Assembly (NCBI GenBank): GCA_046313915.1
Contig: JBKBXX010000020.1
Span: forward strand, 1 to 36,052
Direction of reading: 5' to 3'
Origin: CAKKQX01 sp046313915
GTDB taxonomy: Bacteria; Pseudomonadota; Gammaproteobacteria; Burkholderiales; SG8-41
Length of the DNA: 36,052 nucleotides
Shown here piece after piece: positions 15,120 through 23,489 of the stretch. The stretch's first letter is position 1. Each line of letters starts with the position of its first letter. A program made the position numbers and the translations under genes. The notes beneath the pieces were generated by a model, which was given only the letters and a program-made list of their open reading frames with translations, was not told the origin of the DNA and did no database searches.

Positions 15120-16790
15120 ATGGCACAGCTCAGAGGGGCTGATGTTCTCGTCCACACCCTGGCAAATGCCGGGGTGCGGCACCTGTTCTCGCTTTCCGGC
15201 AACCACATCATGCCGCTTTACGATGCGGCGTGCGATGTCGATCTGTCCATCGTGCACGTGCGTCACGAAGGTGCGGCGGTGCACATGGCTGATGCCTGGG
15301 GACGCCTTACGGGGCAGCCGGGCATCGCGCTGTTGACCGGCGGCCCTGGTCACGCCAACGGCGTGGGCGCGCTTTATACCGCATTGACTGCGGAATCACC
15401 GCTGGTCATGCTGTCCGGTCATGCGCCGCTCGCGGAACTGGGCAGCGGGGCTTTCCAGGAGATGCGTCAGGCCGATCTCGCCGCACCGGTGGTCAAGGCT
15501 TCGTGGACCGCACAAAGCGCGGCGACGCTGGCAGCGGATGTCGCGCGGGCCCTGCGTATCGCCCGCAGCGGGCGACCGGGGCCGGTGCACGTCAGCCTGC
15601 CTTGGGATGCGCTGGAGGCGAAAGTCGAACACGATCCAGCCACGATACCGACATCCGAAGCGTTCGTGCCGAGCGTCCTGGCGCTCGGCGAAAGCGCGGC
15701 CGGTGCTGTGCTGGACGCGCTCAAGTGCGCCCGGCGCCCGTTGGTGCTGACCGGTCCCGTGACGGCTGCCGGTCGCGGGCAGGCACTGCGTGAACGACTC
15801 GCCGCCGTGCTGGGCATGCCGGTGCTGTGTATGGAAAGTCCGCGCGGTGTCAACGATCCGGCCCTCGGCGCATTCGCTGAAGTGCTGGCGCAGGCCGACC
15901 TCATTTTGCTGCTCGGCAAGCAGCTCGATTTCACGCTGCGCTTCGGCAAGTCGCCGGCGGTGGCTGGCGACGCCCGTTTCATGGTCGTCGATGCCGATGC
16001 CGCAGTACTCGCGCGCGCGCTGCGTACGGTGGGCGATTCGGCGCGCGTGCTGTTTGCGGCGGTGGCCGAGCCGCTGGCTGTGATGGAGGCGCTGTGCAAA
16101 GCTGCCGGCGCGAATACGGCCGCTGCCGGGCAATGGGCCGAAGAAGTGTATTCCGCCGTGCGTTATCGTCCCCGCGAATGGGAGGCGCTGGTGGAACGCG
16201 AGCATGGCGCACCGCATCCGGCGGCGGTGGGGCGTGCGGCGCAGAAACTGCTGGACCGCTCGCCCGATGCGATATTCGTTGCCGACGGCGGTGAATTCGG
16301 ACAATGGGCGCAGGCGTGCGTGAGCGCGCCGACGCGCCTGATCAACGGTCCTGGCGGTTCCATCGGTAGTGCGCTGCCGTTCGCGCTCGCCGCGCGGCTG
16401 GTGCGTCCCGGGGCGCCGGTCGTCGCCATGCTGGGCGACGGCACTTTCGGTTTCCACATGGCCGAGTTCGACACCGCCGTGCGCGCGAATTTGCCTTTCG
16501 TGGCGATCGTGGGCAATGACGCGTGCTGGAATGCCGAATATCAGATCCAGTTGCGCGCCTACGGCCGCGGACGCGCGCACGGTTGCGAACTGCTGCCTGC
16601 GCGCTATGACGCCGTGGTGTCCGCGCTCGGCGGCCATGGCGAACATGTCACCACTGCAGCCGCACTGCCGGCGGCGCTGGAACGTGCGCAGGCATCGCAG
16701 CGGCCGGCGTGTGTCAATGTGATGATCGAGCGCGTCGCGGCACCGGTCGTGGCGCGCCATGCGCCCGCATGCGCTAGCGCGGCCCACTGA
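15120..16790 (+). CDS. ThDP-dependent enzyme (acetolactate synthase / decarboxylase-like)
   Basis: About 556 residues with the three domains of the pyruvate decarboxylase / acetolactate synthase superfamily. The Pyr domain carries the catalytic Glu in VRHEGAA (E50) and GGPGHANGVGALYTA. A central domain follows, then a PP domain with MLGDGTFGFHMAEFDTAVRANLPFVAIVGND for Mg-ThDP binding. It probably decarboxylates or ligates a 2-oxo acid made in the pathway; sulfopyruvate or a related oxo acid is a guess. The start is the ATG at 15120 with GAGG five bases upstream; GTG codons at 15087 and 15090 are alternatives. It does not show the NNxQWGAEKKN segment I associate with sulfoacetaldehyde acetyltransferase (Xsc). 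Confidence 0.8.
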   Translation: MAQLRGADVLVHTLANAGVRHLFSLSGNHIMPLYDAACDVDLSIVHVRHEGAAVHMADAWGRLTGQPGIALLTGGPGHANGVGALYTALTAESPLVMLSGHAPLAELGSGAFQEMRQADLAAPVVKASWTAQSAATLAADVARALRIARSGRPGPVHVSLPWDALEAKVEHDPATIPTSEAFVPSVLALGESAAGAVLDALKCARRPLVLTGPVTAAGRGQALRERLAAVLGMPVLCMESPRGVNDPALGAFAEVLAQADLILLLGKQLDFTLRFGKSPAVAGDARFMVVDADAAVLARALRTVGDSARVLFAAVAEPLAVMEALCKAAGANTAAAGQWAEEVYSAVRYRPREWEALVEREHGAPHPAAVGRAAQKLLDRSPDAIFVADGGEFGQWAQACVSAPTRLINGPGGSIGSALPFALAARLVRPGAPVVAMLGDGTFGFHMAEFDTAVRANLPFVAIVGNDACWNAEYQIQLRAYGRGRAHGCELLPARYDAVVSALGGHGEHVTTAAALPAALERAQASQRPACVNVMIERVAAPVVARHAPACASAAH

Positions 16791-16806
16791 GGAGGATGGT
16801 TTGAAC

Positions 16807-17514
16807 ATGCTTCAGGTCAAGGTATGGCGGGGCGCGGAAACGGGCGGCTTCCAGGAATTCGAAGTGCCGCGGCTCGAGAGCCAGACCGTGCTCGACGTGG
16901 TGACCTATATCCAGCGCAGCCTCGATCCGACGCTTGCCTACCGCTTTGCCTGCCGCGTTGGCATGTGCGGCTCGTGCGCGATGACGGTCAACGGCAAGGC
17001 GCGCTGGACCTGCCGCACCCATGTCGCGAAAGTGGCGCAGGACAACCATCTCGAGATCGCTCCGCTCCATCACCTGCCGATCGTCAGGGATCTGGTGACC
17101 GACATGAGCGTGTTTTTCGACAAGTGGACGCAGGCCAGAGGCCGCTTCCAGGGGGCGCAGACGCGCAAGGACGGTTTCGCGCGCGTGTCGCCCGATTCTC
17201 CGCAGCGCAAGCTGGTGGACGAGGCGATCGAGTGCATCGGTTGCGGCGTCTGCTACAGCTCGTGCGATGTCGTGGCGTGGAACCCGGATTATCTGGGCCC
17301 GGCTGCGCTCAACCGCGCCTGGACGCTGCATAACGACGTGCGCGACGCGGATCGGAAAGCGCGGTTGGCGGCGGTGGCAGGCGATGCCGGATGCCATGCC
17401 TGCCACACGCAAATGAGCTGCAGCGAACGCTGTCCCAAATTCCTGTCGCCGACCGCGAGCATTGGCGGGCTGAAACGTGCGGCGCTGGCGGCGGCGCTGA
17501 AAGGCGAGTTGTGA
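16807..17514 (+). CDS. SDH/fumarate reductase-like iron-sulfur subunit
   Basis: A 235-residue SdhB/FrdB-type protein. The N-terminal ferredoxin domain has the [2Fe-2S] ligands in CRVGMCGSC plus the Cys of RWTC. The C-terminal domain has CIGCGVCYSSC for the [4Fe-4S] cluster and CHTQMSCSERCPKFL for the [3Fe-4S]/[4Fe-4S] clusters, so all three electron-transfer clusters look intact. It would pass electrons from the flavoprotein encoded 4.2 kb downstream to the membrane anchors encoded next. GGAGGA at 16791-16796 lies ten bases before the ATG and four bases before an in-frame TTG at 16801, so the start may be six bases earlier. It overlaps the next gene by four bases. Confidence 0.85.
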   Translation: MLQVKVWRGAETGGFQEFEVPRLESQTVLDVVTYIQRSLDPTLAYRFACRVGMCGSCAMTVNGKARWTCRTHVAKVAQDNHLEIAPLHHLPIVRDLVTDMSVFFDKWTQARGRFQGAQTRKDGFARVSPDSPQRKLVDEAIECIGCGVCYSSCDVVAWNPDYLGPAALNRAWTLHNDVRDADRKARLAAVAGDAGCHACHTQMSCSERCPKFLSPTASIGGLKRAALAAALKGEL

Positions 17515-17852
17515 GTCCGCGATCCCAGGTTCTGTGGTGGGGCGCCCAGCGGATCAGCGCGATGGTGCTGGCGCTGTGCGTGGTCGTACATCTGGCCACC
17601 ATGGTTTACGCAGTGCGCGATGGCCTGTCGGCGGCCGAGATTCTCGGGCGCACGCGCGGCAATGTCTGGTGGTCGGCGTTTTATGCGCTGTTCGTCGCCG
17701 CCGCGGCGCTACACGCGCCGATCGGTTTGCGCACCCTGCTTGGCGAGATGCTGGGCTGGCGCGGGCGCGCTTTCGATTTCGCGATGGTCGTGGGCGGCGT
17801 GCTGCTCGCGCTGTGGGGCTGGCGCGCCGTCTACGCCGTGTTCGGGGGATAG
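17511..17852 (+). CDS. SDH-like membrane anchor subunit (cytochrome b-type), first of two
   Basis: A 113-residue membrane protein with three hydrophobic segments (about residues 15-35, 52-72 and 88-108). It opens with QRISAMVLALCVVVHLATM and carries HAPIGLRTLLGE around H68, the H-x3-G-x-R pattern of haem-b anchors in the SdhC/FrdC superfamily. The start is a GTG at 17511 inside the GTGA overlap with the Fe-S gene, which shows translational coupling. Together with the next gene it should form a two-chain anchor with quinone and possibly haem sites. Confidence 0.75.
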   Translation: MSPRSQVLWWGAQRISAMVLALCVVVHLATMVYAVRDGLSAAEILGRTRGNVWWSAFYALFVAAAALHAPIGLRTLLGEMLGWRGRAFDFAMVVGGVLLALWGWRAVYAVFGG

Positions 17853-17856
17853 AGCG

Positions 17857-18204
17857 GTGAAAAACGATTTCCGCGCCCGCGCGCATCCGGCCTACTGGGC
17901 ATTCCTGGTGCACCGTTTTTCGGGGCTGCTGCTGACGCTGTTTCTGCCTTTGCATTTCTGGGCGCTGGGCCAGGCGCTGCAGGGCGAAGCCGGTTTCGAG
18001 AGCTTTCTGCGCTGGACCGACCAGCCGTTGCTGAAATTCGCCGAAACCATGCTGGTGTTGCTGCTCGCCGCGCACATGACGGGCGGCGTGCGCTTGCTGA
18101 TGCTCGAGTTCATGGCGTGGCGCAACTGGCAGAAAAGCCTGCTTGCCGCCGCCGCCGGTGCGACCGTCGCCGCGGGACTGGCATTCCTGCTCAATCTGAT
18201 CTGA
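17857..18204 (+). CDS. SDH-like membrane anchor subunit (cytochrome b-type), second of two
   Basis: A 115-residue three-helix membrane protein. The opening RAHPAYWAFLVHRFSGLLLTLFLPLHFWALG matches the SdhC signature HRxSG, and H73 in AAHMTGGVRLLMLEFMAW matches the haem-ligating H-x3-G-x-R motif. The start is a GTG at 17857, 4 bp after the preceding stop. It and the preceding subunit share the same motif, suggesting a pseudo-symmetric pair. The separate location of the flavoprotein gene marks this as a specialised paralogue rather than the usual sdhCDAB set, though the housekeeping copy is not in view. Confidence 0.8.
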   Translation: MKNDFRARAHPAYWAFLVHRFSGLLLTLFLPLHFWALGQALQGEAGFESFLRWTDQPLLKFAETMLVLLLAAHMTGGVRLLMLEFMAWRNWQKSLLAAAAGATVAAGLAFLLNLI

Positions 18205-18211
18205 GTGCGTC

Positions 18212-18952
18212 ATGGCCCTGGCACCGGAACTGATGCTGATCGCCGCTGGCGCTTTTCTCGCCGCGCTCGCCATCGGCAGCGCGGGTTTTGCATTCGCCAT
18301 GGTTGCCACCGGGGTGTGGATTTATGTGCTGCCGCCCGCGACCATCGTGCTGATGGCGGCGGTGTGCGGCACGCTGCTGCACGGCATCAGCGTATGGCGC
18401 TACCGGCGCGAGATCGATTACCGCCTGTTGTGGCCGTTCGTGGCGGGAGGGGTGGCGGGGGTGCCGCTTGGCGTGCTGGCGCTGCAGCACGTCAACCTCG
18501 CCACATTCCGCCATCTGGTGGGGACGCTGATGATCGCTTACGGCGTCTATACCCTGCTGCGCCCGCGGTTGCCGACGGTGCGCCTTGCACCGGCTGCGGC
18601 GCGGACGCTCGATGCGGCGATAGGATGGACCGGCGGCGTGCTGGGCGGGCTCGCGATGCTCAACGGCGTGCTGCCGACGATCTGGTGCACGCTGCGCGGC
18701 TGGGACAAGCGGCGTGCGCGCCAGGTCTACCAGCCCTATATCCTGTTCACCGGCATCCTGGTCATGCTGCTTGCCGGCATCAACGTCGAAACCGAACCGT
18801 CGCGGGTGGGCTTCTATCTGCTGGCGAGTCTGCCCGCTCTTGCCGCCGGCTTGTGGCTGGGGCTCCGGTTATTCGAGTGGGTCAGCGAGGAAAGCTTTCG
18901 GCGCCTGCTGTCGCTGCTGATTTTGGCGTCCGGCGTATCGTTGCAATTTTAG
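18212..18952 (+). CDS. TSUP (TauE/SafE) family sulfite/anion exporter
   Basis: A 246-residue polytopic protein with about seven to eight membrane segments. It starts with LMLIAAGAFLAALAIGSAGFAFAMVA, the glycine-rich first TauE repeat, and has a second similar half (GGVLGGLAMLNGVLPTIWCTLRGWDK). TSUP members export sulfite or sulfoacetate, or import organosulfur compounds. In an operon with a SuyAB-like lyase, sulfite export is the simplest reading. It lies 7 bp after the anchor subunit gene. Substrate is inferred from context only. Confidence 0.83.
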   Translation: MALAPELMLIAAGAFLAALAIGSAGFAFAMVATGVWIYVLPPATIVLMAAVCGTLLHGISVWRYRREIDYRLLWPFVAGGVAGVPLGVLALQHVNLATFRHLVGTLMIAYGVYTLLRPRLPTVRLAPAAARTLDAAIGWTGGVLGGLAMLNGVLPTIWCTLRGWDKRRARQVYQPYILFTGILVMLLAGINVETEPSRVGFYLLASLPALAAGLWLGLRLFEWVSEESFRRLLSLLILASGVSLQF

Positions 18953-19030
18953 CTACACTACCGATGGCAGAGCGTTTCGTGCCGGCTGCCGGAGTTTCTG
19001 AATCTGGATATCCAAAAAAAGGAGGAAATC

Positions 19031-19993
19031 ATGGGGGTGTTGAAATGGATTGCGGTGTTGGGAGCGCTGGTGGCGGCCGGACCGGGCTGGACGCAGAATT
19101 ACCCGACCAAGCCGGTGAGGATCATCGTGCCGTTTTCGGCCGGCGGCGCAACCGACATCATCACGCGCATCTTGGGACAGAAGCTCACCGAGGTGTGGGG
19201 CCAGACCATAGTGGTCGACAATCGCGCCGGCGCAAGCGGCAATATCGGTGGTGACCTTGCTGCCAAGTCGAGCCCCGACGGCTACACGCTGTTCATGACT
19301 TCGGGGTCCATCGTCACCGCCAATCAGTATTTGTTCAAGAAAATGCCTTTCGATCCGGCAAAGGATCTGGTGGCGGTCACCAATGTCGCGAGCGGTCCGC
19401 AGGCACTGGTCGTCAATCCCAGTTTTCCGGCGAAGAACATCAAGGAACTGATTGCCCTCGCCAAGGCCAAGCCGAAATCGATCACTTTCGGTTCCGCCGG
19501 TTTCGGCACCCAGACGCATCTCGCCGCGGAAAACTTCATTTACACCGCCGGCATCGATGTGGTCCACGTTCCGTACAAAGGCGAAGCGCCGGCGCTCAGC
19601 GATCTGGTCGGCGGCCAGATCCAGTTCGTCACTCCCAATCTTGCCGCCTCCATCGGCTTCGTCAAGCAGGGCAAGCTGCGCGCGCTGGGCGTCACCAGCA
19701 AGCAGCGCAGCGCCCAGCTGCCCGATGTCCCGGCGATTGCGGAAACGCTGCCGGGATTCGAGAACCTCGGCTGGTTCGGCATCATGGTTCCGGCCGGAAC
19801 GCCCAAGGCGGTGATCGACAAGATCTATCGCGATACGGCCAAGGTGCTGCAGACCGGTGATGTGCGGGCGCGCTTCGAGCAGCTGGGAATGGAGCCGGTC
19901 GGCAATACGCCCGACGAATTCGCCAGGGCGATCAAACAGGAAGGAGAGCGCTGGGCCAGGATCATCCGGGAGCGCAAGCTCCAGGTGGACTGA
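19031..19993 (+). CDS. Bug-family tripartite tricarboxylate transporter receptor (periplasmic), copy 1
   Basis: A 320-residue substrate-binding protein with a signal peptide (MGVLKWIAVLGALVAAGPGWTQ). The Bug signature follows: YPTKPVRIIVPFSAGGATDIITR, VVDNRAGASGNIGGDLAAKSSPDGYTL, HVPYKGEAPALSDLVGGQIQF and LRALGVTS. Bug proteins bind carboxylates in the periplasm and deliver them to TctAB-type permeases; no TctA or TctB gene is in the window, so it would use a permease encoded elsewhere or act as an orphan. A strong AAGGAGG precedes the ATG. Its place between the exporter and the hydratase genes suggests it binds the pathway substrate. Confidence 0.9.
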   Translation: MGVLKWIAVLGALVAAGPGWTQNYPTKPVRIIVPFSAGGATDIITRILGQKLTEVWGQTIVVDNRAGASGNIGGDLAAKSSPDGYTLFMTSGSIVTANQYLFKKMPFDPAKDLVAVTNVASGPQALVVNPSFPAKNIKELIALAKAKPKSITFGSAGFGTQTHLAAENFIYTAGIDVVHVPYKGEAPALSDLVGGQIQFVTPNLAASIGFVKQGKLRALGVTSKQRSAQLPDVPAIAETLPGFENLGWFGIMVPAGTPKAVIDKIYRDTAKVLQTGDVRARFEQLGMEPVGNTPDEFARAIKQEGERWARIIRERKLQVD

Positions 19994-20064
19994 GCCCATG
20001 ACAGCCGCCGTGGCGTTCGGGGATCTGTCGCGGAAGCCGCAGCATCGAGTGTGAGGGTTAACCG

Positions 20065-20940
20065 GTGAAAATCGATCTGAAGCAGGTTGAAGAAGCGTGC
20101 AAGGAACTCTATATCCGCGCGCTGAAGGTGCTGCCACCCGATATCAGGCAGGGTTTCGAGCGGCTCGACAAAACCGAGACCGCTGCCACCGCCAAGGCGA
20201 TCCTCGGCACCATGATCAGGAACATCAAGGTCGCCGAGGATACCGACAACCTGCTGTGCCAGGATACCGGCATTCCGATTTACAACGTGGCCATGGGCGC
20301 CAACGTCGAGGTCGACGGCTTCGCGCTCAAGCAGGCAATCGCGAGGGGCTGCGCGCGAGCAACTCGCGAATATCCGCTGCGCTCCTCGGTGGTCCACCCG
20401 CTGACGCGCAAAAACGAGCACACTTCCTGTGGTCGCCTGGTGCCGGTGATCAACATCGATTTCGTGCCTGCTGCCGACATGCTCTCGATCGAGATGATCC
20501 CCAAGGGCAGCGGTTCGGAAAACAACTCCTTCCTCAAGATGGCGATTCCCGCCGACGGCGTGGACGCGATCAGGACTTTCGTCATCGATTGCGTGCTCGA
20601 TGCCGGCGGCAAGACCTGTCCGCCGACCATCGTCGGCGTCGGCATTGGCGGCACCGCCGACTTGTGTGTGCATCTGTCGAAAATCGCGGCGACCCGCCCG
20701 CTCGGCAGCAAGTGCGACGACCCCGAAGGCGCGCAGCTGGAGGCCGAACTCAGCCAGGCCGTGAACCGGCTCGGCGTTGGTCCGCAGGGGCTGGGCGGCG
20801 ATTCGACCGCCTTCGCCGTGCACGTCGAGACCGCAGCGACCCATATCACCATGAATCCGGTGGCGGTCAACATGCAGTGCCACTCGGCGCGCCGCGCGCG
20901 CGCGACGTTCACGCCCCAAGGTCTCACCTACGGCTTCTGA
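20065..20940 (+). CDS. Class I fumarase / L-tartrate dehydratase-type alpha subunit
   Basis: A 291-residue [4Fe-4S] hydro-lyase subunit of the TtdA / N-terminal fumarase I family. Likely cluster ligands include C65 in LLCQDTG and C185 in GGKTCPPTIVGVGIGG. Other family segments are SSVVHPLTRKNEHTSCG, IPKGSGSENNSFLKM and VGPQGLGGDSTAFAVHVE. It starts with GTG at 20065 after a GAGGGTTAACC leader. With the beta subunit 40 bp downstream it should add water to, or remove it from, a fumarate-like double bond. Fumarate, tartrate, mesaconate-type or substituted substrates cannot be separated by sequence inspection. Confidence 0.88.
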   Translation: MKIDLKQVEEACKELYIRALKVLPPDIRQGFERLDKTETAATAKAILGTMIRNIKVAEDTDNLLCQDTGIPIYNVAMGANVEVDGFALKQAIARGCARATREYPLRSSVVHPLTRKNEHTSCGRLVPVINIDFVPAADMLSIEMIPKGSGSENNSFLKMAIPADGVDAIRTFVIDCVLDAGGKTCPPTIVGVGIGGTADLCVHLSKIAATRPLGSKCDDPEGAQLEAELSQAVNRLGVGPQGLGGDSTAFAVHVETAATHITMNPVAVNMQCHSARRARATFTPQGLTYGF

Positions 20941-20980
20941 CGAAACCGCCGCGTTCATTCGCGGTTGCAAAGGGTTGGTT

Positions 20981-21592
20981 ATGGCTCATTATGATTTCGA
21001 CATGCCGGTGACGGAAGAGCAGGTCCGGCGGCTCACGGTGAACGACACCGTCACGTTAAACGGTACGCTTTTCGGCATTCGCGACGCAACCCAGATCCAC
21101 ATGTTCGATCGCGGTCGCACCACGCGTTTCGACCTGCGCGGCCACGCCGTGATCCACACCGCACCTAATGTAAAAAAAGTAGAAAAATCAATTACTTATC
21201 CATGCGGTTATGCGCCGGTCTGCATCGGCACCACGACCAGCGCGCGCATGGAGCGTTTTACCCGCCCGCTGATGGCGCAGTATGGCGTGCGCATCATCAT
21301 CGGCAAAGGCGGCCTCGCCGAGGGCTCGGCCGCGGCGTTCCGGGAACTGGGCGGCGTCTATCTCGCAATCATCGGCGGTACCGCGGCGCTGGAGACGACG
21401 TGGATCGAGCAGATCGAGGACGTCGATCTCGACGACCTCAATCCGGAGTCGTTGTGGAAATTCCGCGTCAGGAATTTCGGTCCGTTGCTAGTGGCGATGG
21501 ACAGTCACGGCGGCAGCTTGTATACCGAGGTCAACAAAGCCGCGCGCGACAGGCGCGCCGCAGCGCTGGCGACGCTGGGCGTGAAAACCTGA
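20981..21592 (+). CDS. Class I fumarase / L-tartrate dehydratase-type beta subunit
   Basis: A 203-residue TtdB / C-terminal fumarase I protein. Characteristic segments are GTLFGIRDATQIHMF, VIHTAPNVKKV, GTTTSARMERFTRPL, IIIGKGGLAEGS and FGPLLVAMDSHGGSLY. It completes the two-subunit hydratase with the preceding gene. ATG at 20981 is preferred, with AAGGG 5-6 bases upstream; an in-frame TTG two codons earlier is possible. The sequence CACCTAATGTAAAAAAAGTA around 21163-21183 is locally AT-rich within an otherwise GC-rich gene, without breaking the frame. Confidence 0.88.
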   Translation: MAHYDFDMPVTEEQVRRLTVNDTVTLNGTLFGIRDATQIHMFDRGRTTRFDLRGHAVIHTAPNVKKVEKSITYPCGYAPVCIGTTTSARMERFTRPLMAQYGVRIIIGKGGLAEGSAAAFRELGGVYLAIIGGTAALETTWIEQIEDVDLDDLNPESLWKFRVRNFGPLLVAMDSHGGSLYTEVNKAARDRRAAALATLGVKT

Positions 21593-21633
21593 AACCCGCA
21601 TTTGCCACCGGGCGCAGACTTCACGGAGGAAAC

Positions 21634-21699
21634 GTGAACCATCAGAACGCTTTTCTTCGTGTTCTCTGCGGCCCTTGTGACCAGGATCCATCATCATGA
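21634..21699 (+). CDS. Possible 21-residue leader peptide coupled to the flavoprotein gene
   Basis: GGAGG (21625-21629) lies four bases before a GTG that opens a 21-codon frame (VNHQNAFLRVLCGPCDQDPSS). Its TGA overlaps the ATG of the flavoprotein gene (ATGA). The flavoprotein's own ribosome-binding site is weaker (AGGA about nine bases upstream). This could be a coupling leader. The middle of the frame also resembles a dispersed CTTCGTGTTCTCTGCGG-type repeat known from many environmental proteobacteria, so the frame may be accidental. Confidence 0.3.
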   Translation: MNHQNAFLRVLCGPCDQDPSS

Positions 21700-23423
21700 A
21701 AAAACTCAAAACCGACATCCTGATCCTCGGTTCCGGCGGTGCCGGGCTGTTCGCCGCACTGCATGCGCATCAGGCCAACCCGAAGCTCTCGATCACCGTC
21801 GCGGTGAAAGGGCTGCTCGGCAAGTGCGGTTGCACGCGCATGGTGCAGGGCGGCTACAACGTCGCGCTCGACCCCCGGGATTCGGTCGAACGCCATTTCA
21901 TGGACACCATCGAGGGCGGCAAGTGGCTGCCCGACCAGGATCTGGCGTGGACGCTGGTCGAGACCGCAGTCGAACGCATTCACGAGCTCGAGAACGAACT
22001 CGGCTGTTTTTTCGACCGCAATCCCGACGGCACCATTCATCAGAAAGCGTTCGCCGGCCAGACTTTCGACCGCACCGTGCACAAGGGTGACCTCACCGGC
22101 ATCGAGATCATCAACCGTCTCGCCGAGCAGGTGTGGGCGCGCGGCATCGACCGCCTCGAGGAGCACCGCGCGGTCGAGTTCATCAAGACCCGCAGCGGCG
22201 ATGCGCTTGCCGGCGTGCTGATGATAGACATGCGCAGCGGCGAACCGGTGTGGGTGCAGGCGCAGGCGGTGCTGCTCGCCACCGGCGGCGGCCCGACCAT
22301 GTACAAGTACCACACGCCTTCGGGCGACAAGAGCTGCGATGGCATGGCGATGGCGCTGCGCGCCGGACTCACGCTGCGCGACATGGAAATGGTGCAATTC
22401 CATCCGACCGGGCTCATTGCCGGTCCCCATACCCGCATTACGGGGACCATCATCGAGGAAGGGCTGCGTGGCGCCGGCGGACAACTGCTCAACGGCGCCG
22501 GCGAGCGTTTCATGCATCTTTACGACGCACGCGGCGAACGCGCAACGCGCGACATCGTGAGCCGCGGCATGTACGACCAGATGCGCAAAGGCAATGTCAG
22601 TCCGCGTGGAGGGCTCTACATCACCATGCGCCATCTCGATCCGGCGATGGTGCGCAAAATGTTCAAAGGCATGGTCGAGCGCTGCGCCGATTGCGGCTTT
22701 GACCTGGTGTCGGGGCTGGTCGACATCGTGCCCACTGCGCACTACATGATGGGCGGCGTGGTGTTCAGGACCGACTGCACCACCGATTTGCCGGGCCTGT
22801 TCGTGGCGGGCGAAGATTCGGGCGGCGTGCACGGCGCCAATCGCCTGGGAGGTAATGGTGTCGCCAATTCCACCGTGTTCGGCGGCATCGCCGGGGATGC
22901 CATGCCGCGCTGGCTCAAAGCGGGCGGCGGTTTCAACGAGCCCGATCCGGCTGCCATCGACGAAGCGGTGGCGCGCTGTCGTGCGCCGCTGGGCAAGCCC
23001 GCCGGCGATCTCAACGCAATTCGCGAGAGGCTCTACGAACTGATGTGGAACGACGTCGGCATCATCCGTGAGGTAAGCGGACTGAAACGCGCGGAAGGCG
23101 CATTAGACGAACTCGAAGCGCAGCTCGACGCGACCGGTGTCGGCGGCCCGGATCCCGCTTTCAACCTGGCGTGGCACGACTGGCTGAATCTGAAAAACCT
23201 CATTCTCGTGTCGAAAGCGATCCGTTTCGCAGCGGTGGCGCGCGAGGATTCGCGCGGTGCGCATTTCCGCTCCGATTTCTCCGAGGTGCGCGATCTCGAA
23301 AATTCGCGTTTCACCTGCGTCACCTGGAAGGAGGGACGGTTCGACTGCGCCACGCGACCGGTGCGCTTCACCCGCGTGAGGCCCGGCGAGACGCTGCTCA
23401 AGGAAACGGCGGCTACGACCTGA
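21696..23423 (+). CDS. SDH/fumarate reductase-like flavoprotein subunit
   Basis: A 575-residue SdhA/FrdA-family FAD protein. The Rossmann motif GSGGAGLFAALHA starts at residue 12. Catalytic and binding segments are MVQFHPTGL, GERATRDIVSRGMYDQM, TAHYMMGGV and GLFVAGEDSGGVHGANRLGGNGVANSTVFGG. The His that links FAD covalently in respiratory SDH/FRD appears replaced: the stretch GKCGCTRMVQGGYN puts Cys46 there, so FAD is probably held non-covalently or otherwise. The dicarboxylate-handling residues look intact. It would oxidise a succinate-like diacid, or reduce its unsaturated partner, with the Fe-S and anchor subunits upstream. The gene is separated from those by the Bug and hydratase genes, which is unusual. 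Confidence 0.87.
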   Translation: MKKLKTDILILGSGGAGLFAALHAHQANPKLSITVAVKGLLGKCGCTRMVQGGYNVALDPRDSVERHFMDTIEGGKWLPDQDLAWTLVETAVERIHELENELGCFFDRNPDGTIHQKAFAGQTFDRTVHKGDLTGIEIINRLAEQVWARGIDRLEEHRAVEFIKTRSGDALAGVLMIDMRSGEPVWVQAQAVLLATGGGPTMYKYHTPSGDKSCDGMAMALRAGLTLRDMEMVQFHPTGLIAGPHTRITGTIIEEGLRGAGGQLLNGAGERFMHLYDARGERATRDIVSRGMYDQMRKGNVSPRGGLYITMRHLDPAMVRKMFKGMVERCADCGFDLVSGLVDIVPTAHYMMGGVVFRTDCTTDLPGLFVAGEDSGGVHGANRLGGNGVANSTVFGGIAGDAMPRWLKAGGGFNEPDPAAIDEAVARCRAPLGKPAGDLNAIRERLYELMWNDVGIIREVSGLKRAEGALDELEAQLDATGVGGPDPAFNLAWHDWLNLKNLILVSKAIRFAAVAREDSRGAHFRSDFSEVRDLENSRFTCVTWKEGRFDCATRPVRFTRVRPGETLLKETAATT

Positions 23424-23489
23424 TCGCCGCGCTTGATTCACGTGCTGGCGCGTGTGAAACTGTGCGCTGCAGACTAGGGGGAGGCGCCG

